A stretch of DNA of 64,000 nucleotides from Aliitabrizicola sp041905595 (GTDB lineage: Bacteria > Pseudomonadota > Alphaproteobacteria > Rhodobacterales > Rhodobacteraceae), in contig JAYRKT010000016.1 of NCBI GenBank assembly GCA_041905595.1, positions 23,970-87,969 on the forward strand, read 5' to 3'. Of the stretch, positions 9,544 to 18,312 are shown in pieces (within the stretch, counting starts at the first letter, position 1; each line of letters begins with the position of its first letter). The position numbers were made by a program, and so were the translations under genes. Under the pieces are notes generated by a model that had not been told where the DNA came from, did no database searches, and worked only from the letters and a program-made list of their open reading frames with translations.

Positions 9544-10031
9544 TCCTGCACCGCCTGACAGGCGGGGCACAGGCCCAGCGCCTCGATGTTGCTGCGTTCG
9601 ATTGCAAAGCCAAGTTCGGTAGCTGCCGCATCGAGCGCGGCGCGGACGCTTTCGGCCGAGGCTTCGGCCACCGTGTCGCAGCTGCGGCAGATCAGGAAGG
9701 CCGGGGCATGGGCCTCGCCCGGATGCATGCAGGCGGTAAAGGCATTGAGGCGCCGCACCCGGTGCGCCAACCCGTTGTCGACAAGGAAGTCGAGTGCCCG
9801 ATAGGCCACCGGCGGCTGATGGCCAAAGCCCTCGGCCGCAAGACGCTGCAGCATGTCGTAGGCCCCTATGGCACGATGGGACTCGAGCAGGATCTCGAGC
9901 GCCCGCCGACGCACCGGGGTCATCCGCACACCGCGCTCGGCCGCAAGCGATTCGGCCCGCGCCATCACGCCACCCGCGCAATGAGCATGGTCATGCTCCA
10001 CAAAAGCCTGCCTGTCGCGACTGTCCGCCAT
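9540..10031 (-). CDS. zur: Fur-family zinc uptake regulator Zur
   Basis: The 163-residue regulator has an N-terminal winged helix (RMTPVRRRALEILLES ... YRALDFLVDNGLAHRV) and a C-terminal dimerisation domain with two CxxC pairs (CRSC and CPAC) for structural zinc. An HDHAHC segment near the N terminus adds metal-binding residues. Zn-loaded Zur represses zinc importer genes. It is divergent from znuA with a palindrome between them, and its stop overlaps znuC. Its own promoter shares the palindrome, so the whole system is probably autoregulated. The ATG at 10031 is the first in-frame start after that palindrome. Confidence 0.93.
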   Translation of the reverse strand: MADSRDRQAFVEHDHAHCAGGVMARAESLAAERGVRMTPVRRRALEILLESHRAIGAYDMLQRLAAEGFGHQPPVAYRALDFLVDNGLAHRVRRLNAFTACMHPGEAHAPAFLICRSCDTVAEASAESVRAALDAAATELGFAIERSNIEALGLCPACQAVQE

Positions 10032-10046
10032 CACCGCCCCTTGACG

Positions 10047-10061
10047 TGTTACGGTATAACA
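10047..10061. promoter_or_regulatory. Zur-box-like operator between zur and znuA
   Basis: The sequence TGTTACGGTATAACA is an imperfect 7-1-7 palindrome (5 of 7 arm positions paired) that closely resembles the proteobacterial Zur consensus TGTTATAnTATAACA. It is centred in the 69-base gap between the divergent zur and znuA starts, where one bound Zur dimer could repress both promoters. Confidence 0.72.
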
Positions 10062-10100
10062 TATGATAAGCCATCGGAACCGAGTCCAGAGGGCATCCCG

Positions 10101-10967
10101 ATGCGTTATATCATATCCATTGCGCTCGCCAGCGCACTTGCAACCGCAGCCTCGGCCGAGGTGCCGCGCGTGGTCACCGATTTCGCGCCGGTTCAGTCGC
10201 TGGTCCAGCAGGTGATGGGCGATCTGGGCCGTCCGACGATGATCCTGCCTGCGGGCGGTGATCCCCATGACTTCCAGATGAAGCCGTCGCAGGCCGCTGC
10301 ACTTGCCGACGCCGAGGTGATCTTCTGGGTCGGGCCAGAGCTGATGCCCGCGCTTGGCGATGCCATCGGCACCCTCGGCGACAAGGCGAGGGTGGTGGGC
10401 CTGCTGAGGGACGGAGGCGGCCATGTCCGCCAGTTCGCCGACGGCGAAGGCACCGATCCCCATGCCTGGCTTGACCCCGAAAACGCGATTGCCTGGCTTG
10501 GCACCATCGCTGCGACACTGTCCAGCGCCGATCCCGAGCATGCCGCAACCTATCGCGCCAATGCCGATCAGGCTGTGACGTCGATCCAGATGCTTGATGC
10601 CGACCTGACTGCCCTACTGGCCCCGGTCAAGCCCAAGCCGTTCGTCGTCTTTCACGACGCGCTTGGCTATTTTGGCGAGCATTACGGCCTGAACATCGCC
10701 GGAGCCATCGAACTGGGTGACGCCACAACGCCGGGCGCGGCGCAATTGCGAAAGATTCGGGACCTCGTGGCCAGTTTCGGTGCCGTCTGCGTGTTTCCGG
10801 AAGCCGGGCGCGACCCCAAGTTCATCGCGACCATCATCGACGACAAGGCGCGTGTCGGTACACCGCAGGATGTCGAGGCCCTGACGCTGACTGCGGGACC
10901 CGAGCTTTACGCGACGCTCCTGCGCAATCTGGGCCAAGGCATTTCCGACTGTCTGGCCAAAGACTGA
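10101..10967 (+). CDS. znuA: Zinc ABC transporter substrate-binding protein ZnuA
   Basis: The 288-residue periplasmic protein has a cleavable signal peptide (SALATAASA, about residue 18). It carries the metal-site histidines of the A-I cluster family: GGDPHDFQ near residue 53, DPHAWLDP near 120 and FHDALGYF near 180. The histidine-rich loop usual in ZnuA is short here (GGGHVRQFADGEG), with the histidines shifted to the ZnuC tail. An open frame runs further upstream through zur, but the ATG at 10101 is preceded by AGAGGG and begins the signal peptide. Confidence 0.93.
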   Translation: MRYIISIALASALATAASAEVPRVVTDFAPVQSLVQQVMGDLGRPTMILPAGGDPHDFQMKPSQAAALADAEVIFWVGPELMPALGDAIGTLGDKARVVGLLRDGGGHVRQFADGEGTDPHAWLDPENAIAWLGTIAATLSSADPEHAATYRANADQAVTSIQMLDADLTALLAPVKPKPFVVFHDALGYFGEHYGLNIAGAIELGDATTPGAAQLRKIRDLVASFGAVCVFPEAGRDPKFIATIIDDKARVGTPQDVEALTLTAGPELYATLLRNLGQGISDCLAKD

Positions 10968-11030
10968 CCCGCTTGACCGTGCTTCACCTTTCCGCGCAGG
11001 TTGCCCGCGTGGAAGAGGGAGACATCAGCG

Positions 11031-12020
11031 ATGTCGGGACAGATCACGACGTTCGGATATGGGTCGGACGGTCGCCGCGTCGATGCCGTGAACATTGGCG
11101 GAGCAGAACTGACGGCAACCATACTGACCCGTGGCGCAGTCTTGCAGGATGTCCGGCTGGCCGGGGTCGGACATTCGCTGACACTGGGCACAGATTTCCT
11201 GGAAGCCTACGAGGGGCCGATGGCCTATTTCGGCGCCATCGTCGGCCCCGTCGCCAACCGCATCGCGGGGGCCAGCGCCGAGGTTGGCGGCCGTATCTGC
11301 AAATTCCCCGCGAATGAAGGTGTGACCCTTCTGCATTCCGGGCCAAGGGGGCTCCACACCCGCCACTGGGCGATCGACGACGTGACGAATGCGTCCGTCA
11401 CGTTGCATATCGTGTTGGAGGAAGGCGATGACGGCTTTCCGGGACGCCGGGACATCCGCGCGGCGTTCCGCATCGAAGGAACGGCGCTTCACTTGGCGCT
11501 GACCGCCACGACCGATGCCCTGACCCTGATGAATCTGGCCAACCACAGCTACTGGAACCTCGACGCTACGCCGACAACCGCCGGGCATCGGCTGCGGATC
11601 GCCGCAGACCGCTACCTGCCGGTGACGCCTGCGCTGATCCCCACGGGCGAGAATCGTGCCGTGTCGGACGCCTTTGATCTGCGCGAGGGAAGGATGCTGG
11701 ACCTGACGGAAGGCTATGACCACAATCTCATCCTGTCCGATCGTCCCCAGAGGATGACCGAGGTGGCCGAACTGACCGGCCGTAGCGGAATCAGCCTGCG
11801 GCTGGCCACAACGGAGCCGGGATTGCAGGTCTACGGCGGCCAGGGGTTGGCGACTGCGCCATGGCCCAGCCACCGGGGCGAGCCCTGTGGCGCTTTCGCC
11901 GGCATTGCGCTGGAGCCGCAGCGATGGCCGGATGCACCGCATCATCCGGGATTTCCGACCATCCTGCTGTCGCCGGGCGAAACCTATCGGCAGGAAACGC
12001 GATGGACCTTCGGCCGCTAG
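11031..12020 (+). CDS. galM: Aldose 1-epimerase (galactose mutarotase)
   Basis: The 329-residue protein interconverts alpha and beta anomers of aldoses. Family motifs are present: GPVANRIAGA near residue 70, NLANHSYWNL with the catalytic histidine near 175, and YDHNLIL near 235. The catalytic glutamate lies in the IALEPQRWPDAPHHP segment near 300. The ATG at 11031 has GGAAGAGGGA upstream; an alternative start at 11001 would add ten residues outside the fold. It stands alone, three bases from the convergent arginase-family gene, with no sugar operon beside it. Confidence 0.92.
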   Translation: MSGQITTFGYGSDGRRVDAVNIGGAELTATILTRGAVLQDVRLAGVGHSLTLGTDFLEAYEGPMAYFGAIVGPVANRIAGASAEVGGRICKFPANEGVTLLHSGPRGLHTRHWAIDDVTNASVTLHIVLEEGDDGFPGRRDIRAAFRIEGTALHLALTATTDALTLMNLANHSYWNLDATPTTAGHRLRIAADRYLPVTPALIPTGENRAVSDAFDLREGRMLDLTEGYDHNLILSDRPQRMTEVAELTGRSGISLRLATTEPGLQVYGGQGLATAPWPSHRGEPCGAFAGIALEPQRWPDAPHHPGFPTILLSPGETYRQETRWTFGR

Positions 12021-12023
12021 ACC

Positions 12024-13001
12024 TCAGACCGTCGCCCGCGCCCCGCGTGCCCAGGCCTTGAGGCAGAGCATCTCGACCGCAAGGATCGCGGCCGCGTTCG
12101 ACGTCATCTCGGCATGGTCATAGGGCGGCGAGACCTCGACCACGTCCATGCCGACGAAGTCCATGCCTTTCAGCGCTCGCAGGATCGACAGCGCCTGGAA
12201 GCTGGTCATGCCGCCCGGAACCGGCGTGCCGGTGCCCGGCGCGGTCCCCGGGTCGAGGAAGTCGATGTCGAAGGTCAGGTAGTTCGGGCCCGATCCGAGC
12301 GTCTTGCGGATAACCTCGGCCACGCCCTCGGCCCCCATCGCATGGACCTGATCGGCGTAGAGAACGGTCATCCCGTGCGTGCGTTCGCCGGTGAAGCAGG
12401 TGCGGATACCAACCTGGACGGTGCGCTTCGGGTCGATGATCCCGTCGCGGACGGCGTAGTACATCATGCTGCCATGGTCGAGACGACCGCCCGCATCCTC
12501 TTCAACATCGCGGTGCGCGTCGAACTGGACCATGCCGAGCGGCCCGTGTTTGGCGGCGTGGGCCTTCAGGACCGGGTAGGTCGAGAAATGGTCCCCGCCC
12601 AGCATCAGGGTATCCGCGCCCGCGGCGATGATCCCGGCGAAATGCTCTTCGATCGCTGCGGGGATCGCCATCGGTTCCCCCCAGTCGAAAGACACATCGC
12701 CGTAGTCCGTTACCGCCAGCGTGTCGAAGGGATCGAAGCGCCAGGGCCAGACCGGCCCCCAGGCATGCTGCGCGCTGGCCCGGCGGATTGCCTCGGGTCC
12801 GAAGCGGGTGCCGGGACGGTTGCTGACGGTCAGGTCAAGCGGGATGCCCGTCACCGCCACGTCCACCCCGGTCAGGTCGCGCGTGTACTTGCGCCGGAAG
12901 AAACTCAACGCCCCGGCATAGCTCGCCTCGATCAGCGATCCCTTCAGCGCCTCGCGCCGGAACGCGGCATCCGCCAGCGCCTCTCCCACGTCCTTGCCCA
13001 T
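12024..13001 (-). CDS. Arginase/agmatinase-family ureohydrolase
   Basis: The 325-residue enzyme has all ligands of the binuclear Mn centre of ureohydrolases: GGDHF (His), FDAHRD (Asp, His, Asp) and TFDIDFLDP (two Asp). Most such proteins would be annotated agmatinase (SpeB). It lies on the minus strand downstream of puuD and a bicupin gene with gaps of 50 and 81 bases, next to purine-ureide genes and far from any polyamine gene. A ureide or guanidino substrate linked to urate catabolism is therefore possible, but this is inference. The start has AAGGAA eight bases upstream. Confidence 0.85.
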   Translation of the reverse strand: MGKDVGEALADAAFRREALKGSLIEASYAGALSFFRRKYTRDLTGVDVAVTGIPLDLTVSNRPGTRFGPEAIRRASAQHAWGPVWPWRFDPFDTLAVTDYGDVSFDWGEPMAIPAAIEEHFAGIIAAGADTLMLGGDHFSTYPVLKAHAAKHGPLGMVQFDAHRDVEEDAGGRLDHGSMMYYAVRDGIIDPKRTVQVGIRTCFTGERTHGMTVLYADQVHAMGAEGVAEVIRKTLGSGPNYLTFDIDFLDPGTAPGTGTPVPGGMTSFQALSILRALKGMDFVGMDVVEVSPPYDHAEMTSNAAAILAVEMLCLKAWARGARATV

Positions 13002-13051
13002 TAGGGGTTCCTTTCCTGTTTCGATAGCCGGGTTTGCGAGATGGCCAGGGA

Positions 13052-13786
13052 CTAGGCGCGCGGGCTGAATGTCCAGAAGACCTTGCGGACGAGCCCGGTG
13101 CTGATCCAGGCGTTCGGTGTCCCCGCAGGCAGAAGCAGGGTCTCTCCCGGTCCGAACTGCTGCATTCGTCCTTTCGCATCGGACAGGGTGATCGTGCCTT
13201 CCAGGACGTGCATCAGTTCGGTATGCGTGAAGCTCACCAGCCTTCGCTGATAGGCCGTCGCCTGCCAGATGCCGGTGGACAGTTGCCCCGTCTCATCCTC
13301 GAAGGCCACATGCGCCCTGGTCTGCGGCGCGGGCGACATAAGGTTCGCCGGATCGGGCGGGGCCGAGGGCTCCAGACGGGCGTTTGGGTCAATACGGATG
13401 ACCCGGCCCTGGGCTACAGCGGGCACCTGTCCCTCGTCGAGGATCGCGAAGATCTTGCGAACCCGCCCGGCCTGCGCCCACAGGCAGCGGACACCCTTCG
13501 GGATGAGGAGGGCATCTCCGGGGCGGAAGACCGTCTCTCTATCCTGCTCGACGATCACGACATCGCCTTCGACGATCAGCATGAACTCATGGACAGGCCA
13601 TTCCGTCCAGCGCCCGATATTCGCCCCGGCCTCCCAGACCCCGACGCTCAGGCCCGACTTGGGATCTTCGAACCAAAGATGACCGGATGACCGAACGGCG
13701 CCCGAGGATACATCCTCCGCCGTGTAGTCCGGCCAGGCGTCAAGCGGGATGTGCGGATCGAGCCGCAGGATGGAAGAGGTTTGCAT
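13052..13786 (-). CDS. Tandem cupin (bicupin) protein, DUF861-like
   Basis: The 244-residue protein consists of two cupin modules. The first (about residues 60-115) has WPVHEFMLIVEGDV and FRPGDALLIPKG; the second (about 170-235) has FTHTELMHVLEGT and FGPGETLLLPAG. Each keeps the HxE pattern and glycine turns of EutQ/DUF861-type cupins but few further metal ligands. It sits between puuD and the arginase-family gene in the same orientation. The architecture recalls (S)-ureidoglycine aminohydrolase, which is encoded separately at 19731-20567, so this may act on a related ureide. The function is not established. Confidence 0.75.
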   Translation of the reverse strand: MQTSSILRLDPHIPLDAWPDYTAEDVSSGAVRSSGHLWFEDPKSGLSVGVWEAGANIGRWTEWPVHEFMLIVEGDVVIVEQDRETVFRPGDALLIPKGVRCLWAQAGRVRKIFAILDEGQVPAVAQGRVIRIDPNARLEPSAPPDPANLMSPAPQTRAHVAFEDETGQLSTGIWQATAYQRRLVSFTHTELMHVLEGTITLSDAKGRMQQFGPGETLLLPAGTPNAWISTGLVRKVFWTFSPRA

Positions 13787-13867
13787 TGTGGTGTCCGGCC
13801 GGTGCTCCGGCCTGTTCGGGTTGCGCTCTGCGGGGCAGGATGCTGGGCCGCAGAGGGTGATGCAAGC

Positions 13868-15103
13868 TCAGCCGTTGATGCCACCCGCACCCGCCGCCTG
13901 GAACCAGCGCACGATCGTCTCGCGCTCGGCCGGTTCGATGAAACTCACGTTGGCAGGCGGCATGGCATGGGTCAGCCCGGCCTGTACATAGATCCGCCGT
14001 GCCTCGTGCGCGATCTGCGCCGGCGTCTCCAGCACCACATCCTTCGGCGGCCAGTGGATGCCGTCCCATCCCGGCTCGGCTGCGTGGCACATCGAACAGC
14101 GGCCCTGTACGATGCTGGTCACATCGTCGAAGCCGGGCGCCGAAGCATAGCGCAGCGCCTCGCCCTGAAGCGCTGCCTCTTCTGGAGCATGCCGCATCGG
14201 CGCGGTCGAAAGCCAGGCGCAGATCAGCAGCAGGATCGCGGTCACGGCCCATGTCCACCACGGCGTGCCCTTGCCGGCATGCATGGTGTTGAAGAAATGC
14301 CGGATCGTCACGCCCATCAGGAAGACGAGGCTCGCGATCAGCCAGTTCCACTCGGTCGCGAAGGCGAGCGGGTAGTGGTTCGACAGCATCATGAAGATGA
14401 CTGGCAGCGTCAGGTAGTTGTTGTGGGTGCTGCGCTGCTTGGCGATACGCCCGTATTTCGGATCGGGGACGCGGCCCGCCTTCAGGTCGGCCACCACGAT
14501 CCGCTGGTTCGGCATGATGATGAAAAACACGTTGGCCGACATGATCGTGGCGGTGAACGCGCCCAGATGCAGCAGCGCCGCACGGCCCGAGAAGACGTGG
14601 GTGTAGAAATAGGCCATGCCCACGAGGATGACGTAGAGCAGCACCATCAGCCCGGTCGAGTTCTCGCCGAGGCGGCTCTTGCAAAGCTGGTCGTAGACAA
14701 TCCAGCCGCCCGCCAGCGAGGCCAGCGAAATGCCGACCGCCTGCCAGACCTGCAGCTCCATCACCTGCGGATCGACCAGATAGAGGTCGGCGCCCAGGTA
14801 ATAGACGAGGCAGAGCATCGCGAAACCGGTCAGCCAGGTCGAATAGCTTTCCCACTTGAACCAGGTCAGATGCTCCGGCAGCCGTTCAGGGGCCACGAGG
14901 TATTTCTGAATGTGGTAGAAGCCGCCGCCATGCACCTGCCATTCCTCGCCATAGGCGCCGGGCGGCAGTTCGGGCACCTTCCGCAGGCTCAGGTCCAGTG
15001 CGATGAAGTAGAAGGATGATCCGATCCAGGCGATGCCGACGATAACATGCGTCCAGCGCACCGCGAACTCGATCCATTCGCTGATCACGATCCAGTCATA
15101 CAT
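13868..15103 (-). CDS. puuD: Membrane urate oxidase PuuD (urate hydroxylase with cytochrome c domain)
   Basis: The 411-residue protein has seven to eight transmembrane helices in the first 300 residues and a C-terminal periplasmic cytochrome c domain with one haem motif, CSMCH. Conserved histidines occur in the membrane part (HVIVGIAWIG, HGGGFYHIQKY). PuuD oxidises urate to 5-hydroxyisourate and passes electrons to the respiratory chain, replacing cofactor-free uricase. The ATG at 15103 (MYDWIV) is preferred because it has AAGGGG upstream; the longer frame would need a TTG. The gene is divergent from a LysR regulator, and uraH and puuE-uraD lie nearby. Confidence 0.92.
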   Translation of the reverse strand: MYDWIVISEWIEFAVRWTHVIVGIAWIGSSFYFIALDLSLRKVPELPPGAYGEEWQVHGGGFYHIQKYLVAPERLPEHLTWFKWESYSTWLTGFAMLCLVYYLGADLYLVDPQVMELQVWQAVGISLASLAGGWIVYDQLCKSRLGENSTGLMVLLYVILVGMAYFYTHVFSGRAALLHLGAFTATIMSANVFFIIMPNQRIVVADLKAGRVPDPKYGRIAKQRSTHNNYLTLPVIFMMLSNHYPLAFATEWNWLIASLVFLMGVTIRHFFNTMHAGKGTPWWTWAVTAILLLICAWLSTAPMRHAPEEAALQGEALRYASAPGFDDVTSIVQGRCSMCHAAEPGWDGIHWPPKDVVLETPAQIAHEARRIYVQAGLTHAMPPANVSFIEPAERETIVRWFQAAGAGGING

Positions 15104-15216
15104 GCGCCTTGCCCCTTCTGCCGGATGCAAAACGCTATACCGGCAGCCACTGTCAGGTTAATCCATCAAATGCGGGATCACTTTCAAACCCGTGGAGAGA
15201 ATGCTGCGAGGGCGCG

Positions 15217-16149
15217 ATGTCCTACGTCAACAACATCCGCATGTTCGTGCGTGTCTATGAATTGGGCAGCATGAGTGCGGCGGCGCGTGATCAGCGCACG
15301 TCTGCGGCCGTCTCCTCGGCGCGAATCTCCGAGCTGGAAAAGCACCTCGGCGTCCGTCTGTTCAATCGTACGACCCGTTCGCTGCAGCCGACAGAAAACG
15401 GGCGCATCTTCTACGAGGGCGCGCGCAAGGTGCTGGAGGCAATCGAAGAGGCCGAGGCGGCGGTGATCGACGTGACGCAGAACCCGCGCGGGTCTATCTT
15501 TGTCGCCGCCCCGCTCGGCATCGGGCGGCGGTTCATCGCGCCGCATGTGCCGGCCTTCAAGAACGCCTATCCCCTGATCGACGTGCGACTGCGCCTGTCG
15601 GACCGCAACGTCGACCTGACCGCCGAGGGACTCGACGTGGCGTTCCACCTTGGGCTCCTCGACGACTCCACGTTGAAGATCCGCCTGATCGCTGATTGCC
15701 CACGGCTGCTCTGCGCCGCTCCTGCCTATGTCGCGCGCCGGGGAGTGCCTGCCGACGGTGCCGCGCTGGTAGCAGACCGGCATGATTGCCTGAACCTGCG
15801 ATTTCCCGGCGCGAAAGAATTCCAGTGGACGCTGCAGACCCCGGACGGTCCCCGCCGTTACGAGATCACTGGCCCGTTCGAATCCGACGATGGCGACGTG
15901 CTGACGGGCTGGGCGCTTGATGGCCAGGGCATCGTGATGAAGCCGGTCTTCGAGGTGGCCGACCACCTGCGTGCCGGTCGTCTCGTGCCCGTTGCCACCG
16001 CCACCCCGCCGATGCCCACTCAACTGTCCGTCCTGACCCAGCACCGGCGCCTGCGCGACCCGAAGATCCGGCTCTTCACCGACTTCATGGTGGCACGGAT
16101 CAAAGCCGACATGGCCACACAAGTCGAGGGGCTGAAGGTCGGCCTTTAG
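15217..16149 (+). CDS. LysR-family transcriptional regulator, probable regulator of urate genes
   Basis: The 310-residue protein has an N-terminal winged helix-turn-helix (MFVRVYELGSMSAAARDQ, then ELEKHLGVRLFNRTTRS) and a periplasmic-binding-protein-like effector domain from about residue 90. It is divergent from puuD with a 113-base gap, the usual arrangement for a LysR regulator controlling its neighbour, possibly with urate or a ureide as effector. The ATG at 15217 follows GCGAGG and begins the normal LysR N terminus; the frame extends upstream only from a TTG. Confidence 0.9.
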   Translation: MSYVNNIRMFVRVYELGSMSAAARDQRTSAAVSSARISELEKHLGVRLFNRTTRSLQPTENGRIFYEGARKVLEAIEEAEAAVIDVTQNPRGSIFVAAPLGIGRRFIAPHVPAFKNAYPLIDVRLRLSDRNVDLTAEGLDVAFHLGLLDDSTLKIRLIADCPRLLCAAPAYVARRGVPADGAALVADRHDCLNLRFPGAKEFQWTLQTPDGPRRYEITGPFESDDGDVLTGWALDGQGIVMKPVFEVADHLRAGRLVPVATATPPMPTQLSVLTQHRRLRDPKIRLFTDFMVARIKADMATQVEGLKVGL

Positions 16150-16294
16150 CCTTGCCGTTCAAGATCCGGCCACGGGCCTCCGCCCGCCAGGGCAATGATT
16201 GGCGCATAGATCGCAATATGAATCGGGAATGCTGGTTTCCGTGATATGATCGGACTTGGGCCCACAGGACCCGACTCAGCGTGGGAGGAAATCC

Positions 16295-16936
16295 ATGACG
16301 CCCTGGGAGATCGACGCACTCGAACTTGCGAACTGCAACTGCGCCTATGGTTGCCCCTGTCAATTCCTGTCGCTACCGACCCACGGCCATTGCGAAGCCG
16401 CAGTCGGCTTCCACATCAACAAGGGCCATCATGGCAAGGTTTCGCTGGATGGCCTGAACGTCGCATTCACTGCCTCTTGGCCCGGGGCCATTCACCAGGG
16501 CAACGGCACGATCCAGTTGATCGTGGACGAGCGCGCCTCGCCAGAGCAGCGAAAGGCGCTGGAAAGCATCTTCTCCGGGGGCGATACCGAGGACATGGCG
16601 ACCGTCTTCTGGATTTTCGACAAGATGTCGCCGAACCGGCTGGAAACCCTGGCCAAGCCGATCGACGTCAAGATCGACATGGCGGCGCGGCGGGGCCACG
16701 TGCGCGTCCCGGGCGTTTTCGAGACAACGGCAGAGCCGATCCGCAACCCGGTGACCGGCGCCGAGGTCCGGGCCCGCATCAACCTGCCGGCCGGATTCGA
16801 GTTCCGCCAGGCCGAGGTTGCGACCGGAACGACGTCCACGTCAGGAGCGATTTCGCTGCCCAACAACAAGGGCACCCACGTGCACATCTGCCGGGTCTAC
16901 ATGAACGGCAAGGGCGTGATCGACCACGCGGCCTGA
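16295..16936 (+). CDS. DUF1326 domain protein
   Basis: The 213-residue protein begins with a cysteine-dense segment, NCNCAYGCPCQF (residues 13-24), typical of DUF1326, and has further histidines near its end (THVHICRVYMNGKG). A strong GGGAGGAA lies just upstream of the ATG at 16295. The domain is uncharacterised; the cysteine pattern suggests metal or haem-related chemistry. It is followed after four bases by a DUF2182 membrane protein, a recurrent gene pair. No signal peptide is seen, so the cysteines would face the cytoplasm. Confidence 0.8.
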   Translation: MTPWEIDALELANCNCAYGCPCQFLSLPTHGHCEAAVGFHINKGHHGKVSLDGLNVAFTASWPGAIHQGNGTIQLIVDERASPEQRKALESIFSGGDTEDMATVFWIFDKMSPNRLETLAKPIDVKIDMAARRGHVRVPGVFETTAEPIRNPVTGAEVRARINLPAGFEFRQAEVATGTTSTSGAISLPNNKGTHVHICRVYMNGKGVIDHAA

Positions 16937-16940
16937 CGCG

Positions 16941-17759
16941 ATGGACAGGCCGCACCTCATCGGTCGCCTGCTGGAGCGGGACCGATGGATCGTGATCGCG
17001 GCGATGTTTGCCGCCGTCGTTGTCTGTGCCCTTTTCACCGTCTCCGGCGGCGGTACCGGCATGTCGAGCATTGACATGACACGCATGACCGGGCCTGCGG
17101 GCGCGCTGATCGCGCGGACGCCCGACATGCTGATGCCGACGGTCTGGACTGCCGGCTATGCGGCCGTCATCTTCCTCATGTGGTGGCTGATGATGGTGGC
17201 CATGATGGTCCCGAGCGTGGCCCCGGTGGTATTGCTTTATGGCGCCCTGAAGCCCGAACGCGGGGCGTCCGGCCAGCTTGAATTCCTTGCCGGATACCTT
17301 TGCATCTGGGCGGTATTCAGTCTGGGCGCAACGGTCCTTCAGGCCATGCTCAGCGCAAGCGGCCTGATCTCTTCGATGTTCATGTCTGTCACAGGGGCCT
17401 ATCTCGGGGCGGGGCTCCTGATCGGAGCAGGCCTTTATCAGTTCACCCCGCTCAAGTCTGCCTGCCTTGCCGCCTGTCGCGGCCCGGTCGAATCCTTGAC
17501 TCAGCATCGCCGGACCGGCCGCGCCGCCGCGTTCCGGATGGGCCTGTCACACGGGATCTATTGTCTCGGTTGCTGCTGGGCCCTGATGATCTTGTTGTTC
17601 GTCGGCGGGGTGATGAACCTTTGGTGGGTCCTCGCGATCGCCATCTATGTCGCGATCGAAAAGTTCGCACCGGGTGGAGACCGACTGGCGCGCCTGATGG
17701 GCGCCGCGCTCGTCCTCGCGGGCGTCGCGTTGGTGGTCCGGACGGCAGGCGCCATCTGA
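16941..17759 (+). CDS. DUF2182 polytopic membrane protein
   Basis: The 272-residue protein has about seven hydrophobic segments. Features of DUF2182 are visible: a methionine-rich MWWLMMVAMMVPS helix (near residue 80), PLKSACLAACRGP (near 170) and GIYCLGCCWALM (near 205), giving two cysteine clusters in or near the membrane. The methionine- and cysteine-rich helices suggest binding of a soft metal such as copper, but this has not been shown. It is coupled to the DUF1326 gene. Function unknown. Confidence 0.8.
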   Translation: MDRPHLIGRLLERDRWIVIAAMFAAVVVCALFTVSGGGTGMSSIDMTRMTGPAGALIARTPDMLMPTVWTAGYAAVIFLMWWLMMVAMMVPSVAPVVLLYGALKPERGASGQLEFLAGYLCIWAVFSLGATVLQAMLSASGLISSMFMSVTGAYLGAGLLIGAGLYQFTPLKSACLAACRGPVESLTQHRRTGRAAAFRMGLSHGIYCLGCCWALMILLFVGGVMNLWWVLAIAIYVAIEKFAPGGDRLARLMGAALVLAGVALVVRTAGAI

Positions 17760-17804
17760 GCCTGCGATCAAATCGTGGTCCGGTGGGCAACCGGCTCTCG
17801 CCGG

Positions 17805-18164
17805 TCAGCTTCCCCGGTAGGTCGAATAGCCGAAGGGCGAAAGGAGCAGTGGGACGTGATAGTGCGCCCCGGCGTCGGGAATGCCGAAACGGATAGGGAT
17901 CTCGTCGAGGAAGAGCACACCCTCACCCGCCTGCCCGCTCGCGCGCAAGTAGTCGCCCGCGGCAAAGACGAGTTCGTAGCTGCCCGCGGCCATCGTGTCA
18001 CCGACCAGCAGCGGGCTGTCCGTCCGGCCATCGTTGTTTGTCACGGCCTCGGCGATCTTGCGGTGGCTCTGGCCGGAAATCCGGTAAAGCGTGATGCGGA
18101 TGCCCTCGGCCGGTTTGCCCCGCGCCGTGTCCAGAACATGCGTCGACAGCCGACCACCCGCCAT
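17805..18164 (-). CDS. uraH: 5-hydroxyisourate hydrolase (transthyretin-like)
   Basis: The 119-residue protein has the HIU hydrolase motifs: GGRLSTHVLDTARG at the N terminus (catalytic His), a central RxxGR-type region and the C-terminal YRGS signature. It hydrolyses the 5-hydroxyisourate produced by PuuD to OHCU. The ATG at 18164 has GGAGGGTCAA directly upstream; an ATG four codons earlier lacks a site. It is divergent from the puuE-uraD fusion, which acts on its product, so one intergenic region could control both. Confidence 0.94.
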   Translation of the reverse strand: MAGGRLSTHVLDTARGKPAEGIRITLYRISGQSHRKIAEAVTNNDGRTDSPLLVGDTMAAGSYELVFAAGDYLRASGQAGEGVLFLDEIPIRFGIPDAGAHYHVPLLLSPFGYSTYRGS

Positions 18165-18312
18165 TTGACCCTCCATGCTTTACTGCCATCCTGCCGCCTT
18201 CGCGGGCAGATGGCGATGCCTCTCGCGCAAGGAAGCTGTTTCCGCGAGATTTTGATAAACCCGGCCGCGCCTTGAGCCTAGAACAATGGCAGCAAGCAAA
18301 GGCGCATTTCCC

